NCBI GenBank assembly: GCA_025358575.1
Contig: JANYJA010000061.1
Location: 1-35,926 of the forward strand
DNA length: 35,926 nt
Source of the DNA: Terriglobia bacterium
GTDB lineage: Bacteria; Acidobacteriota; Terriglobia; Bryobacterales; Bryobacteraceae
Direction of reading: 5' to 3'
A model generated the notes under the pieces. It had not been told where the DNA came from, ran no database searches, and saw only the letters and a list, made by a program, of their open reading frames with translations. Of this stretch, positions 1 to 7,063 are shown piece after piece. Position 1 is the first letter of the stretch. Every line of letters starts with the position of its first letter. A program made the position numbers and the translations under genes.

Positions 1-515
1 AACGAAATGTTTTCATCGTGGCCGCTTTGAGCTTTGGATGCCGGCGTGAAGATGGGCTCGCGCAGCTTGTCGCTTTCGCGCAGCCCCGGCGGAAGCCGGA
101 CCCCACAGACGGCCCCATCGCGTCTATATTCTTTCCAGCCCGAGCCAGCAAGATAGCCGCGCGCGACGCACTCCACTTGAATCATCTCCGCTTTGCGCAC
201 CAGCATGGAACGGCCCGCGAGCTGGTCGCAGAAAGGCTGGAGTTCGGCGGGATACTGGGCAAAATCGGCGGTTACGAAATGAGTTGGAAGCACGTCCCGC
301 AGCCAGCCGAACCAAAATACAGACATCTGCGTGAGCACTTCACCCTTCTCGGGAATTCCGTTTGGGAGCACGCAATCGAATGCGGAGATGCGGTCCGACG
401 CGACGATCAGGAGCCGATTGCCGACCTCAAATACATCGCGCACTTTACCGCTTGAAAAGTGCCGGATGCCGGGAAGTTTTATTTCTGTGAGAACTGAATT
501 TTTGGTAAGACTCAC
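1..515 (-). CDS. purC: Phosphoribosylaminoimidazole-succinocarboxamide synthase (SAICAR synthetase), 5' part
   Basis: This is the N-terminal ~171 residues of SAICAR synthetase, which joins CAIR and aspartate with ATP in purine synthesis in the cytoplasm. The reading frame continues past base 1, so the C-terminal part is outside the window. Family features visible are the N-terminal GKVRDVFEV nucleotide-binding segment, the SDRISAFD motif, and the VECVARGYLAGSGW segment followed by GVRLPPGLRES. The likely start is a GTG at 513-515, because family homology begins right after it (SLTKNSVLTEIKLPGIRHFS) and there is no good ATG nearby. The upstream ribosome-binding site is weak. It lies 92 bases downstream of an APC permease on the same strand but has its own promoter-like sequence, so it may be transcribed independently. 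The identification is secure and the exact start is moderately sure. Confidence 0.93.
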   Translation of the reverse strand, partial: MSLTKNSVLTEIKLPGIRHFSSGKVRDVFEVGNRLLIVASDRISAFDCVLPNGIPEKGEVLTQMSVFWFGWLRDVLPTHFVTADFAQYPAELQPFCDQLAGRSMLVRKAEMIQVECVARGYLAGSGWKEYRRDGAVCGVRLPPGLRESDKLREPIFTPASKAQSGHDENIS

Positions 516-550
516 GATGCCTACGCAACTTTGAACTCGGGGGTATTGCG

Positions 551-579
551 ATCATACCGCGAGCGAGGCCGCGGTCCAA
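551..579 (-). promoter_or_regulatory. Putative purC promoter
   Basis: Reading the minus strand, TTGGAC (574-579) is followed by a 17-base spacer and TATGAT (551-556), a near-consensus -10. Transcription would begin about 30 bases before the purC GTG. This is seen only as a sigma-70-like match and has no experimental support. Confidence 0.4.
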
Positions 580-607
580 ACGCGATCCTCGTGAACGCGT
601 AATCAGG

Positions 608-2203
608 CTAAAGTTGGCTTGGGCCGCCCTGTTGCACCGTGCTGTGCTTACGTCCGTACGCAAAGTAAATTATCAGTCCGATCCCCAACCAAATGATGAG
701 ACGGGCCCAATTCACCCACCCGAGCTTGTACATCATATAACCGTTGAATAAGATTCCGAGGATTGGAACCAAAGGCATGCCCGGCGTTCTGAACGGACGG
801 GGCTGGCTGGGATTGGTCTTCCGCAGAACCAAGATGGAGATGCAAACGATGACGAAGGCCAGCAAGGTTCCGATGTTCACCATCTTGCCAATATCGTCGA
901 TGGGCGTGACGCTGCCGACGATCGCGGCGAGCAAGCCGACCAAAATGGTGTTCTTGTACGGCGTGTGGAATTTGGGATGGATGGCGGCGAAGAATTTGCG
1001 CGGCAGCAAACCGTCATTCGCCATGGCGTAGAGCACGCGCGTTTGACCCAAGAGCATGACGAGCATGACACTGGTAAGCCCGGCCAGCGCGCCCGTGGTG
1101 ATGATGTCCGAGGCCCAAGCCAAATTGCGGTCGAGAAAAGCGCGCGCGATAGGCGCTTCGATATTAATTTCACGCCACGGCACCATTCCGGTGAGGACCG
1201 CGGCGACGCCTATATACAAGAGCGTGCAGACGGCGAGCGAGGCAATGATCGCGATCGGCAGATCGCGCTGCGGATTCTTGGCTTCCTGCGCGGTGGTGGA
1301 AACGGCATCAAATCCGATATACGCAAAGAAGATGTATGCCGCTCCCGCGCCGATTCCGGAAAAACCATAAGGCGCGAACGTCGACCAATCGTGACCCCAA
1401 TTGCCGGGATGCACATATTGCGAACCCAGCGCGAGCACGAACAAAACAACAGCGACTTTTAACACGACGATGGTCGAGTTGAAGCGCGCGCTTTCTTTGA
1501 TACCGATGACGAGGATGGCGGTGATCACCAAGGCGATTACGAATGCGGGTAAGTTGAAACCAATCTCGACACCGAACAAATTGGGCGCCGCCAACAGGGT
1601 ATGCGCTCGGCTCAAGATGTCGGCGGACGGCGCGCTCTTCACGGTGTTGAGCTGCTGTAGAAAAACCTGGGACCCGGGGAGCAGGGAAGGAAAATTCTGC
1701 AACGTCTGTTGGCGGGCCACCTGATCGATGGCGGCACGCAGGCCGGTCCAATGATCGTAGGCCAGCCAAAGCGGGATCTCAACGTGAAAGATGCGCAGCA
1801 GTTCGATGAAATGATTCGACCATCCCGAGGACACGGTGCTGGCGCCCATGGCATATTCAAGCGTAAGGTCCCATCCGATAATCCATGCGATCAGCTCGCC
1901 CAGCGTGGCATATGCGTAGGTGTAGGCGCTGCCCGCCAGAGGAATCATGGCTGCGAACTCGGCGTAACACAAACCGGCGAACGCGCAGCCCAACCCGGAG
2001 AGCACGAAGGAGAGCATCAGCCCGGGTCCGGCATAGTGCGCGCCGAGTCCGGAGAGCACAAAAATTCCAGCGCCAATGACCGCGCCGATGCCGAGTGCGG
2101 TTAATGAAAACGGGCCTAAGGTGCGCTGCAGGCCGCCTTCACGCACTTCCATGGACTCGGCAATTAGCGCGTCAACTCGTTTTTTCGCGAACAGGTTAGA
2201 CAT
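608..2203 (-). CDS. APC-family amino acid permease, CAT-like
   Basis: A 531-residue integral membrane protein of the amino acid-polyamine-organocation superfamily, probably taking up an amino acid by proton symport at the inner membrane. After a ~25-residue cytoplasmic N-terminus (with the VREGGLQRTLGPF segment), the first membrane helix carries the signature GIGAVIGAGIFVLSG. About 12 hydrophobic segments follow, including the AYIFFAYIGFDAVSTTAQEA region typical of cationic amino acid transporter-type permeases. The sequence EAKNPQRDLPIAI is also typical. The C-terminus is a short positively charged tail. The start codon ATG overlaps the stop of the upstream permease by 8 bases (ATGTCTAA), so the two are probably translationally coupled. 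The substrate cannot be read from sequence. A second unrelated-looking APC permease directly upstream suggests either two substrates or a duplicated transport function. Confidence 0.9.
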   Translation of the reverse strand: MSNLFAKKRVDALIAESMEVREGGLQRTLGPFSLTALGIGAVIGAGIFVLSGLGAHYAGPGLMLSFVLSGLGCAFAGLCYAEFAAMIPLAGSAYTYAYATLGELIAWIIGWDLTLEYAMGASTVSSGWSNHFIELLRIFHVEIPLWLAYDHWTGLRAAIDQVARQQTLQNFPSLLPGSQVFLQQLNTVKSAPSADILSRAHTLLAAPNLFGVEIGFNLPAFVIALVITAILVIGIKESARFNSTIVVLKVAVVLFVLALGSQYVHPGNWGHDWSTFAPYGFSGIGAGAAYIFFAYIGFDAVSTTAQEAKNPQRDLPIAIIASLAVCTLLYIGVAAVLTGMVPWREINIEAPIARAFLDRNLAWASDIITTGALAGLTSVMLVMLLGQTRVLYAMANDGLLPRKFFAAIHPKFHTPYKNTILVGLLAAIVGSVTPIDDIGKMVNIGTLLAFVIVCISILVLRKTNPSQPRPFRTPGMPLVPILGILFNGYMMYKLGWVNWARLIIWLGIGLIIYFAYGRKHSTVQQGGPSQL

Positions 2204-3614
2204 TCAGTTTGGTTGCCTCCGGGTTCGAGTTTCTTCGCCACAAGTAATAAACAGGCACGCCCAGAAGCACAATTGCGAGCCCCGGGAACGTGTAATTCGG
2301 TTTGTAGAGCAACAGCAGAATTTCGACGGCTCCGGCGGCCAGAATGTAGACAGCGGGCAGCACGGGGTAACCTACAGCGCGATAGGGCCGCTCCATTCCG
2401 GGGCGCGTGCGGCGCAGCACAAAAATGCCGACGATAGTCAGAATATAGAACAGCAGAACAGCAAAGATAACATAGTCGAGCAGATCGTTGTACTGGCCGC
2501 TCAGCGTCAGCAGCACGGCCCACGCGCATTGAATACCCAATGAGAAAACCGGCGTGTGACGCTCGGGGTGCAGCGATCCAGCGCGCTTGAAGAAGAGCCC
2601 GTCGCGCGCCATGGTGAAGTAGACGCGCGCGCCGGAGAGGATCATTCCGTTGAGACATCCGAATGCGGACACCATGATGGCCGCGGCCATCAACTTCACG
2701 GCGACGGGGCCGAAGATGACGGCAGCGGCGGCGGTCGCCACGCGATCTTGCGGCGCCGTCTTAATTGCATTCAGCGGAAGCACGCTCAAGTAAATAAAGT
2801 TGCACGCGAGGTAGAGGGTCGAGACCACGCCGACGCCCATCGCTAGCGACAGTGGCAAATTGTGCTTGGGGTTGCGAACTTCGCCCGCGGTAAACGTTAC
2901 ATTATTCCAGGCATCGGATGAGAACAGAGCTCCGACCATGGCGACTCCAACCAAGCGGACGGCGTGCATGCTGAACGACGCGCCATCCCAGAAGCGGCCA
3001 AAATTCATGCTCATGGCTTCTGGATTGCGGCCCAGAATGATGCCGAAGAGGACGAGTGCCAATAGCGAAGCCACTTTTGCAAAGGTAAAAACGTTCTGCA
3101 CCACTGCGCCGGTGCGGATGCCGCGGGTGTTCAACGCGGTCAGCAGAATCAGCACTGAGATCGCGACCATTTGCTGGGTGGTCACGCCAATTTTTCCGGC
3201 GCCGATTAGGTAGTGGTCCGCCGCAATCCAGGGCAGGAACACACCGGTGAATTTCGCAAACGCGACCGCCACCGCGGCGATGGTGCCGGTTTGAATCACG
3301 AGGAACAGCGTCCATCCGTAGAGAAATCCGCTCAGCGGCCCAAAAGCTTCGCGAAGGTAAACGTACTGGCCGCCGGCATGCGGCATGGCGGCGGCCAGTT
3401 CGCCATAGCTCAAAGCCGCGATGATGGTCAGAGCCGCGGCAATGAGCCACACCATGATCAGCAAGCCCGGCGAATTAACTTGCCGCGCGATATCGGCCGA
3501 GACGATGAAGATTCCCGAGCCGATCATCGACCCCATCACCAAGGTGGTGGCTGAAACCAGGCCGAGGCCCTTCACCAAACCAGTGCTTACTTCCGCGTTG
3601 TCAATCGTCGCCAT
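2196..3614 (-). CDS. APC-family amino acid permease, LAT/SteT-like
   Basis: A 472-residue inner-membrane amino acid permease. The first helix has the family motif GSMIGSGIFIVSADIA. Helix 3 is preceded by SYGELAAAMPHAGGQYVYL, very typical of L-type and SteT-like exchangers, and FSSDAWNNVTFTAGEV and RNPKHNLPLSLAMG mark the helix 6-7 region. About 12 membrane segments are visible and a charged C-terminal tail ends the protein. An open frame runs 30 codons further upstream (to 3704), but that part overlaps thiE, is arginine-rich and lacks family character, so I chose the ATG at 3612-3614. It has a GGAAGA sequence close in front. This start overlaps the thiE 3' end by 28 bases. The substrate is unknown. 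The arrangement thiE-permease-permease could hint at transport of a thiamine-related compound, but APC homology favours amino acids. Confidence 0.88.
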   Translation of the reverse strand: MATIDNAEVSTGLVKGLGLVSATTLVMGSMIGSGIFIVSADIARQVNSPGLLIMVWLIAAALTIIAALSYGELAAAMPHAGGQYVYLREAFGPLSGFLYGWTLFLVIQTGTIAAVAVAFAKFTGVFLPWIAADHYLIGAGKIGVTTQQMVAISVLILLTALNTRGIRTGAVVQNVFTFAKVASLLALVLFGIILGRNPEAMSMNFGRFWDGASFSMHAVRLVGVAMVGALFSSDAWNNVTFTAGEVRNPKHNLPLSLAMGVGVVSTLYLACNFIYLSVLPLNAIKTAPQDRVATAAAAVIFGPVAVKLMAAAIMVSAFGCLNGMILSGARVYFTMARDGLFFKRAGSLHPERHTPVFSLGIQCAWAVLLTLSGQYNDLLDYVIFAVLLFYILTIVGIFVLRRTRPGMERPYRAVGYPVLPAVYILAAGAVEILLLLYKPNYTFPGLAIVLLGVPVYYLWRRNSNPEATKLNV

Positions 3615-4225
3615 TCTTCCATCCGTTCGCTTATTGTGTCTTCGGTGCAATTTTCTGGCATGAGGTCGGCTATCACCGCAACACTGTCGACGCCGGCCGC
3701 CCACACGCCGGCGGCATTGGCGCGCGTGATTCCTCCGATGGCCACAAGCGGCAGCGTGGTCAACGCCCGCAAATTCCTGAGACCTTCGACGCCGATTTCA
3801 GGGTCCGGATTGCGCTTGGTCGCGGTTGGAAAAACCGGTCCGATGGCGATGTAATCCACCGGCTCGCGGGAGGCGGCCTCAAGCTGCCGCGCATTGTGCG
3901 TTGAATATCCGATCGTTTTCTCAGGACCCATCAAGCGCCGCGCGGCGGCGGGAGGAAGATCTTGCTGGCCCAGGTGAACACCGGCGTCGAGCAGCATGGC
4001 GATGTCAACACGGTCATTGACGATCAGCGCCGCGCCGCGTGCACGGCACAGATCGCGCACATGCTCGCCGAGTTCGAACGCGGCTCGACTCCAATCGCCT
4101 TTCACGCGAAGCTGCAGGATGCTCACGCCGTCCCGCAGGACGCCGCGCGCGGCGTCTACAAGCGAAATGCCCTTGGCGGAAAGAGTCTGTTCGTTGAGGA
4201 TCGGGTAGACACGGGGCAGCTTCAT
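3587..4225 (-). CDS. thiE: Thiamine-phosphate synthase
   Basis: A 212-residue TIM-barrel enzyme that joins HMP diphosphate and HET phosphate to give thiamine monophosphate. Family motifs run in order: SILQLRVKG near residue 35, LIVNDRVDIAMLLDAGVHLGQ (substrate and diphosphate binding), IGYSTHN, VDYIAIGPVFPTATK, and the C-terminal phosphate-binding LVAIGGITRANAAGVWAAG. Length matches the family. No TPP riboswitch is visible in front, and the gene sits inside a minus-strand run 16 bases behind the unknown gene at 4242-4772. It is therefore probably read from an upstream promoter. The final ~30 residues are charged and overlap the next gene's start. No other thiamine gene is in the window, so this may be an orphan salvage enzyme or part of a scattered pathway. 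Confidence 0.95.
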   Translation of the reverse strand: MKLPRVYPILNEQTLSAKGISLVDAARGVLRDGVSILQLRVKGDWSRAAFELGEHVRDLCRARGAALIVNDRVDIAMLLDAGVHLGQQDLPPAAARRLMGPEKTIGYSTHNARQLEAASREPVDYIAIGPVFPTATKRNPDPEIGVEGLRNLRALTTLPLVAIGGITRANAAGVWAAGVDSVAVIADLMPENCTEDTISERMEEWRRLTTRK

Positions 4226-4241
4226 TCGCTAGCCCCTGAGT

Positions 4242-4772
4242 TTATCGTGTTGTTGCGGAGACGCGAAATAAATCCCGCGGTTCTCCGAGGCGTTCGACGA
4301 CGCAACCAGGAAAGTACTCCTGAATTTCGGGCTTCAATGCCTGCCATGTCTCGTCGGTATTGGGTGCGAGAAGCCGGTCATTCACGAAGACTTCAGTGAG
4401 CGCGCGATTGAATTTCAATTTGCCGCGAAACGGCGGTTCATCTTCAAGGAGCTCGGTAGCCCGCAGCGCGGCACCGAACGCCTGATTTAATCGGTCGCGG
4501 AAGGTGCCTGGCAGCGCGTCCTTGCGATTGTAGAGCAGACCCAGGCGGCCTTCGCGATGGTCCAAACTGTAATTGGCCTGATGACCGATGAGAAGCACCC
4601 CGGGACCCGCTGGCACGTGGCGATAGTCCGCCACATCCACCAGCATTTCGTCGCAGACACTGTTCTTGATCCAGTTGTGGAAGACGGGAATCGCGTCGGC
4701 GAGATCGATGGCGACCGGGTTCTCGACGAAAATTTTGATGTTAATGTGTTGGACTTGGTTGGGATCGATCAC
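4242..4772 (-). CDS. Conserved-looking protein of unknown function coupled to nitrite/sulfite reductase
   Basis: I do not recognise a named family for this 176-residue soluble protein. It has no signal peptide or membrane segment. Visible features are an N-terminal IKIFVENP segment, IPVFHNWI, the strongly patterned DVADYRHVPAGPGVLLIGH (about residues 45-65), a tyrosine- and charge-rich HREGRLGLLYNRK, and a C-terminal half with two helical stretches and LKFNRALTEVFVNDRLLAPN. The glycine- and histidine-containing PAGPGVLLIGH loop could bind a ligand, but that is a guess. The start is GTG at 4770-4772, whose last bases form the TGA stop of the upstream reductase (GTGA overlap). Production of the two proteins is therefore very probably coupled. 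Context suggests a role in assimilatory sulfur or nitrogen reduction, for example as an accessory or assembly factor. No function is asserted. Confidence 0.8.
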   Translation of the reverse strand: MIDPNQVQHINIKIFVENPVAIDLADAIPVFHNWIKNSVCDEMLVDVADYRHVPAGPGVLLIGHQANYSLDHREGRLGLLYNRKDALPGTFRDRLNQAFGAALRATELLEDEPPFRGKLKFNRALTEVFVNDRLLAPNTDETWQALKPEIQEYFPGCVVERLGEPRDLFRVSATTR

Positions 4773-7051
4773 GCCATCACCTTTGAGGGAGTGGCGGACA
4801 TGCGCGCGTAGCAGCTATAGCAGGCCTCGATAAAGAGCTGTGCTTGTTCTATCAACTGATGCGCCGATTCCGGGCTGGCCGCGCGGCCGCCATCGTCGTG
4901 GGCATTGAAGAAATCCTGGGCGAACTTGCCGCGAACGAACGGATCGAAAAATAGTTCAGTGTCGTAAAACTGCGCGCGAAATTCGGCTACGATTTTGTCC
5001 GCATCTTCGGGGGCGAAGAAAAACTTGAACTTCAGAAGCGCTTGCGCGCCATGCAGCATGGATTCGTAAGCCATGGCGGCGGCTTTTTCGAACTGGCCGG
5101 AATCGAGGCTCAGCTGAGCTTCGAATACTTCGCGCTCGCAGGCGACTAGCGCGAAATCGATTGGGGTGATCACTTCGCCGGCGCATTCGCCGACGCCGAG
5201 GTCGCCGATGGTGAACTCACGAGCGTCTCCCCAGTCGGTGTAGAAAGAAGGATCCAGATCGTGGCTCGGAACCTGCATCAGGTCATCCAGCATCGCCTTG
5301 CACTCGGCTTTGCCAATGCGTTTCACAAACGCCTGGAAGGATTCGCCGACTGAGCGCTGGGCGAGATACCGGCCGGTGATGCGCTCCACGGTTTCGGGGA
5401 TGCGTTTCGAAGGCACCGCGCCGATAGCAAGGCCGTAGGCGCCGGCGTTGTGGGTCCATTCACCCCCGAGCACCACCTGGAAATGCGGAACCGTGTAGCC
5501 GTTCTTGTTGCGGCTGACGCCGTAGAAGCCGAGGTCCGAAACGTGGTGCTGGCCACACGAGTTGAAGCAGCCGCTGATCTTGATGCGGAGGCCGCGAATG
5601 GCTTCATCCATGGTGTGGTTCTGCGCCGTCAGACGCGTGCGCAGTTCGCTGGCGAGACCGCGCGATGACGCGATACCGAGCTTGCAGGTATCGGTGCCGG
5701 GGCAGGAGACGACATCCATGACGGTGCCGGCAGTGGCGGCGGCGAGATCGCCCTTTTTCAAATCTTCGAAGAGGGCGGGGAGGTCGGCCTCGCTCACCCA
5801 CCGCAGGACCAGATTTTGTTCGACCGTGCTGCGAACGGTCTCCTTAATATACTTTCGGGAGGCATCCGCTACAGCGCGTAACTGCGTGGCAGTGATGTCG
5901 CCGAGGGGCAGCGCGATGGTGACGGTGGCGTAGCCCGCCTGCCGCTGCGAATACACATTGGTCGCGCGCCACCGATCGAAATTGGCCTTGTCCGAATTCG
6001 CCGGCCAAGCGGCATCAATCTGCAAAAGCGAGGGCGGTTTCAGCGGCAGCTCGGCATCGGTTGGGACAGATTTGAGGAACGCCGTCCAAGCGGGGTCGTA
6101 AGGAAGAATTTGGCGCTCTTCCATCACGAGCCTCTTGAATTCCGCGATTCCGAGCTTCGTTACAAGGAACTTGATGCGCGCGGTGTTGCGATTTTTCTTC
6201 TCGCCCAATCGCGCGAAGACGCGAGCGATCGCCTGACCAATTGGGAGAATCTCTTCTTCGGGCACGAACTCATCGAACAAGCGCGCCTGCTGCGGCACGG
6301 GGCCGAGGCCGCCGCCGACCCACAGTTCAAAGCCGCGCCTTATCCTGCCGTTTATTTCGCGAGTCGCCGCAATGGCTCCGAAATCGTGCAATCGCGCGAG
6401 CGCACAGGCGTTGTCTTTGCATCCCGAAAACGAGATCTTGAACTTGCGGCCGAATGCCTGGGCATCGGGATGTCCCAGCATGAAATAAGCAATCGCCTTG
6501 GCATAAGGAGTCACGTCGAAAACCTGCTCGCGGCAGACGCCCGCGATGGGGCAGGCCGTTACGTTGCGGACCGCATTGCCGCAGGCTTCACGCGTGGTAA
6601 TGCCGACGGAAGCGAGGCGCCGCATGATCGACGGCGTGTCGTCAATGTGGATGAAGTGAAGCTGGACATCCTGGCGCGTGGTGATGTGGGCGATGCCGTC
6701 GGAATATTCTTCGCAGAGGTCGGCGAGCATTTCCAGTTGGGGCGCGTCGAGGCCCCCAAAAGGAATTTTGATACGCTGCATGCCGGGCGCATCCCAGAGC
6801 GTGTTGGGGCCTTTGGTTTCCTCCGAGGGGAACAGAAGCTTTTTCGTGGTCTGTCCGTCGGAGCGCTGGCCGTTGTCGTACCGCTGTCCGTAAGCGCCGC
6901 GGCGCAGCCGTGTTTCCGCAAAAACGCGATCCTCGATCTTACCCTGTTTTTTCAGGGCAATTTCGTTCTCGAAGACCTCTAGCTCCGCAGCCATTTGACT
7001 GGGAACGCGGTCGGCTAAGTGGGGTTTCCAAAAAGGATTACTGGCTTTCAT
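4769..7051 (-). CDS. Siroheme- and [4Fe-4S]-dependent nitrite/sulfite reductase with C-terminal helical extension
   Basis: A 760-residue member of the ferredoxin-nitrite/sulfite reductase family, catalysing six-electron reduction of sulfite to sulfide or nitrite to ammonia in the cytoplasm. It has the two-fold ferredoxin-like plus siroheme-domain layout. The first half shows HITTRQDVQLHF, GNAVRNVT and FELWVGGGLG. The second half shows VRSTVEQNLVLRWV. The cluster ligands are C450 and C456 (SCPGTDTC) and C495 and C499 (SGCFNSCGQHH). Unusually, the first half also has cysteines at the equivalent places: C167 and C173 (ACPIAGVC), C211 and C216 (SGCKDNAC). Residues ~630-755 form an extra mostly helical region with a GQFEKAAAMAYESMLHGAQ pattern resembling HEPN domains. 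The gene starts 12 bases after gyrA. Sulfite or nitrite cannot be chosen from sequence alone, so symbols such as nirA or sir are withheld. Confidence 0.92.
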   Translation of the reverse strand: MKASNPFWKPHLADRVPSQMAAELEVFENEIALKKQGKIEDRVFAETRLRRGAYGQRYDNGQRSDGQTTKKLLFPSEETKGPNTLWDAPGMQRIKIPFGGLDAPQLEMLADLCEEYSDGIAHITTRQDVQLHFIHIDDTPSIMRRLASVGITTREACGNAVRNVTACPIAGVCREQVFDVTPYAKAIAYFMLGHPDAQAFGRKFKISFSGCKDNACALARLHDFGAIAATREINGRIRRGFELWVGGGLGPVPQQARLFDEFVPEEEILPIGQAIARVFARLGEKKNRNTARIKFLVTKLGIAEFKRLVMEERQILPYDPAWTAFLKSVPTDAELPLKPPSLLQIDAAWPANSDKANFDRWRATNVYSQRQAGYATVTIALPLGDITATQLRAVADASRKYIKETVRSTVEQNLVLRWVSEADLPALFEDLKKGDLAAATAGTVMDVVSCPGTDTCKLGIASSRGLASELRTRLTAQNHTMDEAIRGLRIKISGCFNSCGQHHVSDLGFYGVSRNKNGYTVPHFQVVLGGEWTHNAGAYGLAIGAVPSKRIPETVERITGRYLAQRSVGESFQAFVKRIGKAECKAMLDDLMQVPSHDLDPSFYTDWGDAREFTIGDLGVGECAGEVITPIDFALVACEREVFEAQLSLDSGQFEKAAAMAYESMLHGAQALLKFKFFFAPEDADKIVAEFRAQFYDTELFFDPFVRGKFAQDFFNAHDDGGRAASPESAHQLIEQAQLFIEACYSCYARMSATPSKVMA

Positions 7052-7063
7052 TTAAGCAAACAC

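Noticed and set aside
3615-3704. A 30-residue N-terminal extension of the permease at 2196-3614
   Set aside because: It is arginine-rich, unlike APC N-termini, and lies wholly inside the thiE 3' end.
4226-4241. A TPP riboswitch upstream of thiE
   Set aside because: Only 16 bases separate thiE from the previous gene and no THI-box-like sequence is seen there.
6110-6982. A 290-codon open frame on the plus strand inside the nitrite/sulfite reductase gene
   Set aside because: It is antisense to strongly conserved reductase sequence, has no domain character and reflects codon bias of the real gene.
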